DNA of 64,000 bases from Halosimplex litoreum (GCF_016065055.1 NZ_CP065856.1:1735836-1799835), one strand, 5' to 3'. Shown: positions 16,050 through 25,507, numbered from the stretch's first letter. The notes: a model not told the origin generated them from the letters alone. Numbers and translations: made by a program.

Positions 16050-16793
16050 TCAGTCGCTCTGGATGCGCGGTGCGAGCATGAACGTGACCTGACCCTCGCC
16101 TTCGGCGATGTCGAAGTGCATCTTGACGGGGAACTCCTCGCCGAGTTCCATCCGCACCTCGGCGTCCTTCGGGATGGCCTTGTTCATGTCTTTCAGGTAG
16201 TCCAGCGAGAACAGCGAGTGGGCCGTGCCCGCCGTCAGGTCGATGAGGTCGTCGCGGGTGAGTTCGAGGTGGACGTCGTCGGTGTCGCCCTCCGCGTCGA
16301 CGTAGAAGTACTCGTCGGCGTCGTCCACGCCCAGGGCGATGTGGTCGCTCACCATGTCCGCGGCGGTGACCGCGCGGTCGATATCCCGCCCCTCGACGAC
16401 GATCTCGGCCGCGAGGTCCAGGTCCGGCAGGTCGGGCTCCTGGCGGATGGAGTCGGGGTCGATGAGCGCCAGCGTGTACTCCAGGCCGTCGATGGCGATG
16501 TGGAGCTTGCGGGTCTCCTCGTCGAGTTCGAGGTGGACCAGCTGGTCGGCGTCGGCCATGCCCGCGATGTCCTCCAGCCGCGAGAGGTTGACGCCGATGA
16601 CGCCGCCGTCGGTCTCGTAGGACTCGAAGGCCGACGCCGACAGTTCGAGGTCGACCATGCCGACGTTGGCGGGGTCGACCGCCCGGATCTCCAGGCCTTC
16701 CTCTTCGAGGTGGATCTTGCACTCGTCCACCAGCACGCTCACGGAGTCCAGTGTCGTCCGGAGCGTGTCCGCGCTCACGATAGCGTTGAACAT
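16050..16793 (-). CDS. pcn: DNA polymerase sliding clamp (PCNA)
   Basis: 247 aa, the usual archaeal PCNA length, with two repeated clamp domains. Recognisable parts are [45 protein letters not shown], the interdomain region around residue 120, and [25 protein letters not shown] at the C-terminus. The homotrimer encircles DNA and tethers polymerases, Fen1 and ligase. As expected for a halophile, surfaces are rich in Asp and Glu. A strong TATA-like element lies 29 nt upstream of the ATG, so the mRNA is likely leaderless. It stands alone, transcribed away from the Spo0M-like gene. Confidence 0.97.
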   Translation of the reverse strand: MFNAIVSADTLRTTLDSVSVLVDECKIHLEEEGLEIRAVDPANVGMVDLELSASAFESYETDGGVIGVNLSRLEDIAGMADADQLVHLELDEETRKLHIAIDGLEYTLALIDPDSIRQEPDLPDLDLAAEIVVEGRDIDRAVTAADMVSDHIALGVDDADEYFYVDAEGDTDDVHLELTRDDLIDLTAGTAHSLFSLDYLKDMNKAIPKDAEVRMELGEEFPVKMHFDIAEGEGQVTFMLAPRIQSD

Positions 16794-17105
16794 CTTGCCC
16801 GCGGCTACGCCCCCATCCGTTAAAAAGTCCCTTCTTTGCCCGCGAGCCCGCGCGTGGCCGCGTAGCGCGGTTTCGGCGGATCCGAACCGTCCGTCCCGGG
16901 CGCCTACGGGCGTACCCACCTGTCCGCGCCGACGCACGTTCCAGCCGATCCCGCATGCCGACACCGCTACCGGCCGGAGCCCCGACGGGGCGAGCGCTGG
17001 CACTGCTCGTGTTCCGCGCCCTGCGGACTCGCCCCCCGCCCGACCACCGTTCCGTCTCCAGCGCACGTACATTTATCTGTCGAGCCGCACGAAATATCGG
17101 ATCGG
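16794..17105. other. 312-bp divergent promoter region (PCNA / Spo0M-like)
   Basis: The region holds a TATA-like box for PCNA (minus strand, GTTAAAAAG on the plus strand at 16819-16827, centred 29 nt from its ATG) and ATTTATCT at 17071-17078 for the plus-strand gene (centred 32 nt before ATG 17106). The middle is GC-rich with no credible gene or strong palindrome. Confidence 0.6.
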
Positions 17106-17840
17106 ATGAAGAAGATTCTCGCATCAGTCGGCATCGGGAACGCGACCGTCGACACGGTTCTGGCGAAGGAGTCCGTCCGGCCGGGCGACTCGGTCGACGC
17201 CGTCGTGGAAGTCGAGGGCGGCGACGCCGAACAGACCGTCGACCGGATCGAGTTGGAAGTCGAGACCCGCTACCGCGGCGAGGAGGGCTACGAGGAAGCG
17301 ACCGTCGACCGGCTGCATCTCACCGACGGGTTCACCGTCGAGCCCGACGAGTCGACGAGCTACGAGACGACCATGGATATCCCCTACGCGACGCCGCTGA
17401 CGATGGGCGACGCCGGCGTCTGGGTCGACACCGACCTGGAGATCGGGATGGCCGTCGACCCCGAGGACGAGGACCGGCTGGACGTCCGGCCCACCGAGCG
17501 CATGCAGACGGTCTTCGACGCCGCCGAGGATCTGGGCCTGTCGTTCCGGACCGCCGACTGCGAGGCCGACCCGTACGCCCGCTACACCGACCGTCGCTTC
17601 GTCCAGGAGTTCGAGTTCCGCCCCGCGGGCGGCCCCTTCCGCGGCGACCTGGACGAACTCGAACTCGTGTTCGACCCGTCCCCGGAGGCGCTGACCGTCT
17701 ACGCCGAGGTCGACCGCCGCGCGGGCCTGCTCAGCGAGCTCGCCGACGCCGACGAGCGAAAGACGAGCTTCGCGCTCCCCGAGGTCGACGCCGACGCCGC
17801 CCGCTCGCAACTCGAGGGGACGATCGAACGACTGGTGTGA
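17106..17840 (+). CDS. Spo0M-like sporulation-control family protein (arrestin fold)
   Basis: 244 aa. MKKILASVGIGNATVDTVL, then SVRPGDSVDAVVEVEGG and RIELEVETRYRGEEGYEEATV, are characteristic of the Spo0M family (PF07070-type). The C-terminal half has FVQEFEFRPAGGPFRGDLDELELVF. The fold is a beta-sandwich related to arrestins. In Bacillus it affects sporulation; in haloarchaea, which do not sporulate, its role is unknown, perhaps in membrane or cell-shape control. It sits alone, divergent from PCNA. Confidence 0.88.
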   Translation: MKKILASVGIGNATVDTVLAKESVRPGDSVDAVVEVEGGDAEQTVDRIELEVETRYRGEEGYEEATVDRLHLTDGFTVEPDESTSYETTMDIPYATPLTMGDAGVWVDTDLEIGMAVDPEDEDRLDVRPTERMQTVFDAAEDLGLSFRTADCEADPYARYTDRRFVQEFEFRPAGGPFRGDLDELELVFDPSPEALTVYAEVDRRAGLLSELADADERKTSFALPEVDADAARSQLEGTIERLV

Positions 17841-17872
17841 GCGCGGCAGCCACGACTCTCTAGCGGCCCCGC

Positions 17873-18652
17873 TCAGAACCGCGCGAGGATATCGCGGCGG
17901 TTCAGGTCGAGTTCCGTCACGGTCGCCGGCGACTCCTGCCGGGCGGCGAAGGCGACGGCGTCGGCCACGTCGGTCGCGTCGAGTTCGGTCTCGGGGTCCA
18001 GTCGGTCGGCGTTGGTCGCGTCGCGGAATTCGCTTCCGAACCCCGTCGGCACGCCCGAGGGGTTGACGACCGTGACGCCGACGCCCTCGGGGCCGACCCG
18101 GGCCGCCACGCTCGCCGCGAAGCCGCGCAACCACCACTTCGAGGCGGCGTACACCGGCGTCGACGCGCTCGGGTACTTGCCCTTGAAACTCCCGACGAAC
18201 ACCAGCGACCCCTCGGTCGCCCGCAACGCCGGCAACGCCGCCCGTGCGGTGTGGAACGTACCGTCGACGTTGGTTCTGGTCACGCGCCGAAACTGCTCGA
18301 CCGGGAGCGAGTCGAGAGACCGGTCGCGCTCCTCGCCGACGCCCGCCGCGACCACGACCACGTCGAGGCGGCCGAACCGCTCGGTCGTCGCGGCGACCAG
18401 CGCCTCGACGGCTCCGTCGTCGGTCACGTCGGTCGGGACCGCCAGCGCCGCGGCGTCGCGCTCGCGACAGGACTCGGCGACCGCGGTCAGCGGCTCCTCG
18501 CTCCGGGCCGCCAGCACTACCGACGCGCCGTCCGCGGCCAGCCGCCGAGCGGTCGCCGCGCCGATCCCGCCGCTGGCGCCGGTGACCAGCGCGACCCGTC
18601 CGGCGAACGCGCCGTCGTCGGGCTCACCGCCGCCGACGGGCTCGCCACTCAC
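17873..18652 (-). CDS. Short-chain dehydrogenase/reductase (SDR)
   Basis: 259 aa, the classical SDR length. The nucleotide-binding motif is VTGASGGIGAATARRL, the acidic position is in AVPTDVTDD, and VVVAAGVGEE replaces the usual NNAG. The catalytic Ser is in FVGSFKG and the YxxxK pair in PVYAASKWW. NAD(P)-dependent oxidoreduction of an unknown alcohol or ketone is expected. The GTG start overlaps the stop of the upstream epimerase-like gene (GTGA), so the two are co-translated and may act in one pathway. Confidence 0.88.
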   Translation of the reverse strand: MSGEPVGGGEPDDGAFAGRVALVTGASGGIGAATARRLAADGASVVLAARSEEPLTAVAESCRERDAAALAVPTDVTDDGAVEALVAATTERFGRLDVVVVAAGVGEERDRSLDSLPVEQFRRVTRTNVDGTFHTARAALPALRATEGSLVFVGSFKGKYPSASTPVYAASKWWLRGFAASVAARVGPEGVGVTVVNPSGVPTGFGSEFRDATNADRLDPETELDATDVADAVAFAARQESPATVTELDLNRRDILARF

Positions 18653-19356
18653 CCTCGCCTCCCCTCGGCGGCCGGCCCGGTCTCCGGGGACTGCGCCGCG
18701 GCCCCGACCCACTCCGGCCCCGTCACGACGCCCGTCGGCGGGTCTCCCGTCGCGGCGAGGCGGTAGGTCACGTCGGCGGCCCGGTCGACCGAGAGCGGCC
18801 GGTCGGCGCCCAGCAGCCGCGCGACCGGCTCGAACCGGCCCATCGCGGCGAACAGATGATTCGCGATCGCCGGGAAGTGGGGCTGGTCCGGGCCGTAGAC
18901 CGGGCCGAACCGCGGGACCACGACCGTCGGGTCGAGGTCGGCGATAGCGGCCTCGGCGCGCCGTCTAGCGGTGATGTAGGCCTCGTCGACGAACGGCGGT
19001 TTCGCCGACGAGGAGACGTAGACGACGCGGTCGACGCCCGCGCGCTCGGCCTCCAGCGCCGCGACTATCGCCGAGTCGCCGTTGATCCGCTCGAAGGTCA
19101 CGCCCGCGGCAGGGTCCTCGTCGATGGTGCCCACGGAGTGGACCAGCCGGTCGACCGACGCCAGGCGGTCGCGCCACTCGTGGGGCGCGAACACGTCCGC
19201 GGCGACCCACTCGACGGCGTCGGCCCACGGTCCCCGTCGTTCCGGAGCGGGTGGTCCGCTCCGAGCGACGCTCGTCACGCCGTGGCCGTCGGCGACCGCT
19301 CGTTCGCAGACCCGTCGGCCGATGAACCCGTTGCCGCCGGTGACCAGTAGGTGCAT
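18649..19356 (-). CDS. NAD(P)-binding epimerase/dehydratase-like (atypical SDR) protein
   Basis: 235 aa. The Rossmann motif is VTGGNGFIGRRVCE, followed by VSSSAKPPFVDEAYITARRRAE, where the usual YxxxK pair is altered (Tyr in AYITARRR). RPRFGPVYGP-like VVPRFGPVYGPDQPHF resembles the complex I accessory subunit NDUFA9 and related atypical SDRs, which bind cofactor without clear catalysis. It is the first gene of a two-gene unit with the SDR. ATG at 19356. Confidence 0.82.
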   Translation of the reverse strand: MHLLVTGGNGFIGRRVCERAVADGHGVTSVARSGPPAPERRGPWADAVEWVAADVFAPHEWRDRLASVDRLVHSVGTIDEDPAAGVTFERINGDSAIVAALEAERAGVDRVVYVSSSAKPPFVDEAYITARRRAEAAIADLDPTVVVPRFGPVYGPDQPHFPAIANHLFAAMGRFEPVARLLGADRPLSVDRAADVTYRLAATGDPPTGVVTGPEWVGAAAQSPETGPAAEGRRG

Positions 19357-19450
19357 GGGGAATCACAGGTCCCCAGAGTGAAAAACGCCACTCGCTGCCC
19401 ACCGGCGTGTCGTCGCTCGCCCTCCGCGACCGACGGGCGTCGGTCCCCGC

Positions 19451-20218
19451 TCAGACTCGCTCGACCGGCGTCGAACACCGCAGACAGAGGATATCGTCGC
19501 CGGCCCAGTTGACGTCCGACGAACCGCAGGCCGGACACTCGTGGTTAGCGTTGCCGTACTCGGTGGTCCCCCGCGGGGCGGCGAGGTGGCCGTCCGCGAC
19601 CGCTCGCTCGACGAGCCCGGCGAACCGCTGGCGTTTGTACTCGGCCCGGTGGGCGAGGAAGTCGCCGGCCGCGCTCGGGTCGGCGCCGTGCAGGTCCTCC
19701 CAGTCGACGGCGATCTCGCCGTTCGCCCCGCCGCGAGCGACCTGTTTGATCGGTTCCGCCGCCGCCTGGAACAGCGGCGTGGTCCCCCAGTACTGCGGGT
19801 CGTCGACGGCGTCGTCGGCCTCGCGGTAGGCCGCCGCGGCCTCGTCGTAGGCCTCGGCTGCACCGTCGAGGCCGCCGACGACTCGGTAGTCGGCGACGAA
19901 CTCCAGCAGGCAGGCCCGCTGTGGCTGGTGGTCGAGCGCGTTCCGCAGGTCGCGGGCGACGGCGACGCCCTCGACCGCGCGATGGGTGGCCCGGTCCGGG
20001 TGGTCGGCGACCCGGTAGGCCACCGCGGCGACGGCGTGATACTGGAGTCCCTGACCGACCCACCCCTTCTCGTCGGCCGCGAACGGATCGAGATCGGGCC
20101 GCGGGTCGGCGAGTACTCGCCGGCCCGCTCTGGTGTACTCGTCGCCCGCTCGCTCGTACTCGCGGGCCGCGAGCGCCGCGACCGCCTCGTCGACGTGGCC
20201 GCCGTCCTGTGTCGGCAT
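19451..20218 (-). CDS. Helical repeat protein with C-terminal zinc ribbon, 255 aa
   Basis: The N-terminal 200 residues are Ala-rich helices with TPR-like periodicity (AREYERAGDEYTRAGRRVL, AEAYDEAAAAYREADDAVDD). The C-terminus is a zinc ribbon: CPACG, 11 residues, CLRC (CPACGSSDVNWAGDDILCLRC region, residues about 229-250). I do not know a named family; such proteins recur in haloarchaea. A protein-protein or RNA-binding scaffold is plausible from the architecture only. Monocistronic by spacing. Confidence 0.8.
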   Translation of the reverse strand: MPTQDGGHVDEAVAALAAREYERAGDEYTRAGRRVLADPRPDLDPFAADEKGWVGQGLQYHAVAAVAYRVADHPDRATHRAVEGVAVARDLRNALDHQPQRACLLEFVADYRVVGGLDGAAEAYDEAAAAYREADDAVDDPQYWGTTPLFQAAAEPIKQVARGGANGEIAVDWEDLHGADPSAAGDFLAHRAEYKRQRFAGLVERAVADGHLAAPRGTTEYGNANHECPACGSSDVNWAGDDILCLRCSTPVERV

Positions 20219-20328
20219 ACCCTCGCCAGGGACGCGACCGACTCCAACCTTCGTATTCCGCCCGCCGCTCCATCCCGTCGATCCGGCGTCGCCACCCCGT
20301 TTTTCACGCTGGAGGCCCTGTCTCCGGT

Positions 20329-20709
20329 ATGGAAACGGTCCCGGACCGCTCGCGTACGTTCCTGACCGCCAGCGCGGTCGTCGTCGTGCTCGGTACCGTC
20401 CTCGCGGTCGTGACGCCGCTGGTCGCCGACGCGCCGCGCGCCTTCGTGGGGAGTATCGTCACCAGCGGCCTGCTCGGACTGGTGTTCACCGTCCGCGGGC
20501 TCCAGCTGTTCCGCGCGACCGGGCGCGTCCCGCTGCCGGCGACCACGCTGTCGATCGTCTTCGGGATCTGGTTCATGGGCGCGCCGCTGCTGTACGACAC
20601 GTCGCGCGTCGGCTTCGTCGCGACCGCCGGCACGCAGTTCGCCGGTCTCCTCGTCGCGGCCTTCGGCACCTACCTCTTCGTCCACGGCGTGACCGCCACG
20701 ACGGAGTAG
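20329..20709 (+). CDS. Four-helix membrane protein, 126 aa
   Basis: Hydrophobic segments lie at about residues 10-30, 38-58, 68-84 and 97-118, with very short loops. A basic R-S-R-T stretch occurs at the N-terminus and VRGLQLFRATGR after the second helix. No catalytic or ligand motif is visible. ATG at 20329. Function unknown; it precedes a small soluble gene on the same strand by 56 nt. Confidence 0.75.
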   Translation: METVPDRSRTFLTASAVVVVLGTVLAVVTPLVADAPRAFVGSIVTSGLLGLVFTVRGLQLFRATGRVPLPATTLSIVFGIWFMGAPLLYDTSRVGFVATAGTQFAGLLVAAFGTYLFVHGVTATTE

Positions 20710-20765
20710 CGGCCCGACTCGCCAGCCGTCCGTGGCTACTTCCGCGAGCGACCCTGCGATTCGAC

Positions 20766-21227
20766 ATGGACCTGGACCGGTTCGCGACGGACACCCCCGA
20801 CGACGACGCGCCGGCCGACGCCCGGGTCTGCGTCGTCGCGACCCAGCCCGACACCTTCGAGCGGTGTCGCGACGGTGTCTACCCCTCGCCGACCGCCTAC
20901 GACCGCACCGAGGAGCCGTTCGAATACACGGCCTTCTACCGAACCGCCCCGGTGTCGGCGGTCACCCACTACGCGCCCGTCGAGGCGCGGACGCCCCAGA
21001 CCCGCGGTGACCCCGGGCCGATGGACGAGAGCGACTGGGCGGCGACTATCGACCCCTTCTCGGACACCGACGAGGTCGTCGTCTTCGAACTCGGCGACCT
21101 GGTGCCGCTCGATTCGCCCGTCGAGAACGACCGCAACGGCGTGCGAGGTGCCTGGTACTGCACGGTCGCGGATCTCCGCGCGGCGGCCTCCCTCTCGGCG
21201 CTCGCCGGTCGTGCGACGACGACCTGA
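20766..21227 (+). CDS. Hypothetical soluble protein, 153 aa
   Basis: Acidic and soluble, with no membrane span. Its recognisable core is DGVYPSPTAYDRTEEPFEYTAFYRTAPVSAVTHYA followed by VVVFELGDLVPLDSPVEN. The beta-rich pattern of short strands recalls PUA- or EVE-like domains that read modified bases, but this is a weak impression by eye. The ATG is at 20766; the reading frame has strong haloarchaeal third-position GC. It ends 32 nt before the convergent GDSL-hydrolase gene. No function is proposed. Confidence 0.72.
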   Translation: MDLDRFATDTPDDDAPADARVCVVATQPDTFERCRDGVYPSPTAYDRTEEPFEYTAFYRTAPVSAVTHYAPVEARTPQTRGDPGPMDESDWAATIDPFSDTDEVVVFELGDLVPLDSPVENDRNGVRGAWYCTVADLRAAASLSALAGRATTT

Positions 21228-21259
21228 GCGGGTCACCGCGACGACTGTGCCGTCCCCGT

Positions 21260-21883
21260 CTACGCCTCGCCGGCCAGCCACACGGCGACACGCGCCGCGA
21301 CGTGCCCGTGACCGGCCTCGTTCGGGTGGACGCCGTCGGCGGTGCGGGCGCCCCAGTCCGTGACCGGCCGAGCGACCGGGATGTGGGTCCCGACGCACTC
21401 GGCGAGCGCGTCGTCGTAGTCCAGCGAGCGGTCGGGCTGTGCGTCGGCGAACGGGACGCCCCGGTCGGGCAGCAGCGGCACGAGGCCGACGAACGCGTGG
21501 CGGTCGACGGCCGCGTGGTCGGCGAGCGTCCGGTCGAGGCGCGCCGCTGCCGCACGGAACCGCTCTGTCTCGACCCGGGGCTCGCCGCCACTCAGCTGCG
21601 CGTCGTTGTGGCCCGCGTGGACGAGGACGACCGTCTCGCCGGCGGGACCAGTCTCGGGACAGCCCTCGCCGACCGCGTCGTCGACCGCCGTCGTCGCCTC
21701 GACCGCCAGGTCGGCCAGCGTCGTCGCCATCCCCCCGCGGACGGCGACCCGCGCGTCGGCGGCCCTCTCGACCAGGTCGGGGAGCCGATGCGGCCACGCC
21801 GTCGCGTCGGTCCGCTCGCCGGCCGGCACGCTGTCGCCGAGGACGAGAACGGTCGACACCGGGTCCGTCGCGGTCGCCGCCAC
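21260..21883 (-). CDS. SGNH/GDSL-family hydrolase
   Basis: 207 aa. All family blocks are present: VLVLGDSVPAGE (catalytic Ser of GDS), the Gly in VAVRGGMATTL, HAGHNDAQLSG (Asn of the GxND block), and DGVHPNEAGHGHV (Asp and His). These enzymes cut esters or acyl groups. There is no signal peptide, so it is cytosolic. The GTG start lies 2 nt after the stop of the upstream NAD(P)-binding gene, so they form an operon. Substrate unknown. Confidence 0.85.
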   Translation of the reverse strand: MAATATDPVSTVLVLGDSVPAGERTDATAWPHRLPDLVERAADARVAVRGGMATTLADLAVEATTAVDDAVGEGCPETGPAGETVVLVHAGHNDAQLSGGEPRVETERFRAAAARLDRTLADHAAVDRHAFVGLVPLLPDRGVPFADAQPDRSLDYDDALAECVGTHIPVARPVTDWGARTADGVHPNEAGHGHVAARVAVWLAGEA

Positions 21884-21885
21884 CG

Positions 21886-22665
21886 TTACCCCCTCGACTC
21901 CGACCCGTCGCCGACCACGTCGACCGGCACCGCGCTGTCGCCGCCGTCTCCCGCTCCGTGGTCCGCGTCGCCGGGCAACCGCCAGTCCACGTCGACGGCG
22001 CGGGCGGGGAACGACGGCGTCGCGACGACCTCGAAGGTCGCGTCGGCCGCCCGCTCGGTGACCGGCGCGGCGACCAGCAGCCGGGCCACGTCGGCCCGCG
22101 AGACGCTCCCGTACAGCGTCGCGCCCGGTTCGGCGACGGTCACGTCGTCGGTCCGCGGCCCGTTCGTGAGCACGCCAGGTCGAAAGATCGTGTGGCGAAC
22201 GGGTGCCGCCCGGAGCGCCGCCTCCGTCTCGGCTTTGGCCCGCTGGATCGGGCCGATCACCGCCTCGAAGGCGGTCGCCAGCGAGCTCGCGGGCTCGTCG
22301 CCGACGCCCAGCGCCGACTCCATGACGAACGCGTCCACCTCGGCGGCGACCATCGCGTCGAGCAGGGTCTGTGCACCCTCGCCGTCCACGAACGGCCCCG
22401 ACGAGAACGCGTCCACGACGTCCGAGCCGACGGTACTCACGACCACGTCGACGTCCGCGAGCGCCTCGTCGAGGTGGCGCGGGTCGAGCAGGTCGTCGAC
22501 GACCACCTCGTCGGCACCGGCCCGCCGGAGCGTGTCGCGCGTCCCCGGCGAGCGCGTCAGCGCCCGTACGGTCGGCACGCGCGGCCCGAGCAGTCGCAGG
22601 ACCGCGCGGCCGGTCCCGCCGCTCGCCCCCGCGACGAACACCGTCCCCACCTCGTCCGATTCCAT
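21886..22665 (-). CDS. NmrA/SDR5-like NAD(P)-binding protein
   Basis: 259 aa. The Rossmann motif is VFVAGASGGTGRAVLRLLG. Then come DLLDPRHLDEALADVDVVVSTVG, FVMESALG and HTIFRPGVLTNGP, typical of NAD(P)-binding atypical SDRs related to biliverdin reductase-like or NmrA proteins. No YxxxK catalytic pair is present, so redox sensing or chaperoning is as likely as catalysis. The ATG at 22665 gives MESDEVGTV; an in-frame ATG 27 nt upstream is less likely. It leads the GDSL-hydrolase gene with a 2-nt gap. Confidence 0.82.
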   Translation of the reverse strand: MESDEVGTVFVAGASGGTGRAVLRLLGPRVPTVRALTRSPGTRDTLRRAGADEVVVDDLLDPRHLDEALADVDVVVSTVGSDVVDAFSSGPFVDGEGAQTLLDAMVAAEVDAFVMESALGVGDEPASSLATAFEAVIGPIQRAKAETEAALRAAPVRHTIFRPGVLTNGPRTDDVTVAEPGATLYGSVSRADVARLLVAAPVTERAADATFEVVATPSFPARAVDVDWRLPGDADHGAGDGGDSAVPVDVVGDGSESRG

Positions 22666-22852
22666 ACTCACCACTCGGGGCTCGCGATACATGACTGGCT
22701 CGACGGGGGTCACGGGTCGCCGACCGACTGCGCGCGCGTCTCGAACGCGACGGCGAGCGCGCCCGTCGGCGCGCCGCAGGTGTACGCCCGCGCCCACTCG
22801 GGAGCGAGCGTCCGACCGATGGGTACAGGCGTGTCCACCCCCTGTCGCCGGC

Positions 22853-23503
22853 ATGGTCGAGCGCTCGGGCCGATTTCGGGTGTATCGCGTCGTCGAGTCG
22901 GTCCGGCACGTCAACCTCCAGGCGGTCGACTCGGCGCAACTGTACACCGTCTACGAGTCCGGCTACGCCGACATCCAGCCCGCGGTCGACGACCTGACGA
23001 CCGGCGACCTCGTCGCGGCCACACTCGCCGGCGACCCGGACGCCGACGAGGAGCCCTGGCGGCTGACCGACGTGGAGCGGGTCGGCGGCGTCGCGATGGA
23101 CTTCGCCGTCGGCGTCGAGCCGCCGGACGTAGCCCGCGAGGCCTGGACGCCGGGGCTCACCGAGCCCGTGGTCACGGTCCTCGAAGAGGACGGCGAGCCC
23201 GTCGGCGCCTGCTGCGTCCAGCCGCGGGACCCCCTGCCCGGCGGCGCGTTCGTCCCGAACGTTCTCACCGGGGTGCTCCCGCTGGAGTCGACGCTGTCGG
23301 CCGTTCCGGGGGTGGGCGGACCGGCCACGGAGGTGCTCGTTCTCGACCCCGACCAGCCCGACGCGACGAGCTACTCACTCCCCTACGGCGTCCTCGTCTG
23401 TTTCACCGCGGCGGCCGACCGCCTCGTCGCGGAGTTCCGCCACCGATACGACTGTCCGCGACACGAAGACACGCGTCCAGAGTTCGACCCCTACGGGGTC
23501 TGA
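22853..23503 (+). CDS. Conserved haloarchaeal protein, 216 aa
   Basis: Soluble and acidic. It starts MVERSGRFRVYRVVESVRHVNLQ and ends CPRHEDTRPEFDPYGV. The middle has VTVLEEDGEPVGACCVQPRDPLPGGAFVPN and LPYGVLVCFTAAADRL. The even length, domain-like balance and codon use argue for a real gene present across haloarchaea. I cannot assign a function. Two adjacent cysteines in GACCVQ and a C-terminal Cys-His pair could bind a metal. Monocistronic. Confidence 0.75.
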   Translation: MVERSGRFRVYRVVESVRHVNLQAVDSAQLYTVYESGYADIQPAVDDLTTGDLVAATLAGDPDADEEPWRLTDVERVGGVAMDFAVGVEPPDVAREAWTPGLTEPVVTVLEEDGEPVGACCVQPRDPLPGGAFVPNVLTGVLPLESTLSAVPGVGGPATEVLVLDPDQPDATSYSLPYGVLVCFTAAADRLVAEFRHRYDCPRHEDTRPEFDPYGV

Positions 23504-23545
23504 TTCGGGCGCATTCGAGTTCGGTTGGCTGTCGAGCCGCCCTCG

Positions 23546-24457
23546 CTACATCGCCTTGACCCAGCCGGGGACGGTCGCCATGCCGTCCTTGTCGGCCCAG
23601 CCGTGCTCGTGGAGGTACCCCTCGAGGTCGTCGAAGGCGAAGCCGAACCGCTCCTCCAGGGCGTCGATGTCGGCGCTGTAGCCGACCTCGTTGAACCACT
23701 CGCACATGACGGTGAACTCCTCGCCGAAGCTCTCGTAGGCGTCCTCGATGGGGACGTGGACGGCTTCGACGTCGACGCCCGTCACCTCGGAGAGCACGTC
23801 GGCGGTCTCTTCGAGCGTCTTCGAGTCGCCCGCCAGGTCGATCGACTCGCCGACGAACACCTCGGGGTGTTCGAGGGCGACGGCGGCGGCGTGGCCGATG
23901 TCGTCGTTGCTCACCATCTGCAGCGAGACGCCCTCGGCGAGCGGGAGCGCGAGCTGGCCGTCGTCGACGATGTCCTCGGCGAACGCCTCGAGGTTCTCGA
24001 AGAAGAAGACGGGCTTGAGGATCGTCCAGTCGAGGTCCGTCGCGCGGACGTGCTCGTCGATCTCGCCGGCGGAGTCGAAGTGCGGGACGCCCGTGTCCTC
24101 GTCGTGGCTGCCGACGCCGCTGAAGACGAAGTGGTCGACGCCCTCCTCGTCGGCGACCGTCGCGAGGGTCTTGCCCTGCTCGACCTGCTGGTCGTAGCCG
24201 ACCGCCCAGAAGTTCGTCACCGCGAACACCGCGTCGGCGTCACCGACCGGCCCGCGCAGCGAGTCGGTGTCGTTCAGGTCGCCCTCGACCATCGTCACGC
24301 CGCGCTCTTCGAGCGCCGCCGCCGCGTCGCTGCTCGCGTCGCGGGTCAGCCCCCGCACGTCGAAGGCCTCCTCGCTCGCCAGCAGGTGGTCGACGACCGC
24401 GCCGCCCTGGTTGCCTGTCGCTCCGGTTACGAGTACGCTGGTGGGTTCGTCGCTCAT
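23546..24457 (-). CDS. NmrA-like/HSCARG-like NAD(P)-binding protein
   Basis: 303 aa. VLVTGATGNQGGAVVDHLLAS is the NmrA-type dinucleotide motif, followed by VEGDLNDTDSL, VFAVTNFWA, and HFVFSGVGSHDEDTGVPHFDS. LDWTILKPVFFFENL and VSNDDIGHAAAVALEH are also typical. Relatives sense the NADP/NADPH ratio or reduce small quinones. It stands alone, divergent from rlmE, with a TATA-like CTTATG on the minus strand near 24491-24496 (37 nt upstream, so a short leader). ATG at 24457. Confidence 0.88.
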   Translation of the reverse strand: MSDEPTSVLVTGATGNQGGAVVDHLLASEEAFDVRGLTRDASSDAAAALEERGVTMVEGDLNDTDSLRGPVGDADAVFAVTNFWAVGYDQQVEQGKTLATVADEEGVDHFVFSGVGSHDEDTGVPHFDSAGEIDEHVRATDLDWTILKPVFFFENLEAFAEDIVDDGQLALPLAEGVSLQMVSNDDIGHAAAVALEHPEVFVGESIDLAGDSKTLEETADVLSEVTGVDVEAVHVPIEDAYESFGEEFTVMCEWFNEVGYSADIDALEERFGFAFDDLEGYLHEHGWADKDGMATVPGWVKAM

Positions 24458-24634
24458 TGGTTCGTCGTCAGTCGGTACGGCCAGTGGACCCATAAGTCTC
24501 AGGCGACGTACACGATACCGGCTGACATCGGTGTCACCGGGAGCCACCGTGACGGTCGCGGACCGGTCGCGTCCGCCGACGGCTTCCTCCGAGCCAGTTA
24601 TCCGTCTCGGTGGGGTATGCAGGGACAACTGACC

Positions 24635-25420
24635 ATGTCCGGGAAAGACGACTACTACAACAGGGCCAAACAGCAGGGCTATCGCGCCCGCTCGGCGTAC
24701 AAACTCAAACAGCTGGACGAGACCGCGGGGCTGTTCGGGCCGGGCAACACCGTCGTCGACCTCGGCGCGGCGCCGGGCGGCTGGCTCCAGGTCGCCGCCG
24801 AGGAAGTGAGCGACCGGGGGACCGTCGTCGGCGTCGACCGCCAGCGCATCGACCCGCTGGAGGACCACGACAGCGTCGAACTCGTCCGCGGCGACCTCAC
24901 CGAGGACTCGACCATCGACGAGGTCGTCGAGCGCGTCGGCGCCGACACCGGCGAGCGGCCGGTCGACGTGGTGATCTCGGACATGGCGCCGAACATGACC
25001 GGCGACTACGATCTGGACCACGCCCGCTCGGTCCACCTCGCCCGGCAAGCGTTCGAGGTCGCCGACCGCGTCCTCGATTCCGGCGGCGACTTCGCGGTCA
25101 AGGTGTTCGACGGCAAGGATCTGGACGACCTGGAGGCCGACATCGCCGAGCAGTTCGAGTACGTCCGCCAGGTCCGCCCCGACGCCTCCCGGGATTCGTC
25201 CTCGGAGCTGTACCTGGTCGCAAAGGGCTACCTGACGGCGCCGGTCCGCGAGGGCGACACGGTCGAGGTCGAGATCGTCGACACCGGGAGCGAGGGCGAC
25301 GGGATCGCCAAAGTAGAGGGGTTCACGCTGTTCGTCTCCGGTGTCACGGAGGGCGACGAGCTGACGGTGCGCGTCGACGACGTGAAGCCGAACTTCGGGT
25401 TCGCGCAGCCGGCCGAGTGA
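24635..25420 (+). CDS. rlmE: 23S rRNA (uridine-2'-O-)-methyltransferase RlmE/FtsJ with TRAM domain
   Basis: 261 aa. Residues 1 to about 195 are the FtsJ fold: YRARSAYKLKQLDE, VVDLGAAPGGWLQVA (SAM binding), and the K-D-K-E tetrad positions with VVISDMAPNMTGDYDLDH and FAVKVFDG. The last 60 residues are a TRAM domain (VREGDTVEVEIVDTGSEGDGIAKVEGFTLFV), the archaeal addition thought to bind RNA. It methylates the A-loop uridine of 23S rRNA. MSGKDDYYN is chosen to match the family; an in-frame ATG at 24617 would add six residues. Confidence 0.95.
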   Translation: MSGKDDYYNRAKQQGYRARSAYKLKQLDETAGLFGPGNTVVDLGAAPGGWLQVAAEEVSDRGTVVGVDRQRIDPLEDHDSVELVRGDLTEDSTIDEVVERVGADTGERPVDVVISDMAPNMTGDYDLDHARSVHLARQAFEVADRVLDSGGDFAVKVFDGKDLDDLEADIAEQFEYVRQVRPDASRDSSSELYLVAKGYLTAPVREGDTVEVEIVDTGSEGDGIAKVEGFTLFVSGVTEGDELTVRVDDVKPNFGFAQPAE

Positions 25421-25507
25421 CCGGGCGACGAATTTTTCGGACGTGAGTGGGGAACGAGCCGCGTTCTAGCCCGGGGGTTGATATCACACGGTAGCAACAG
25501 TGCTGAC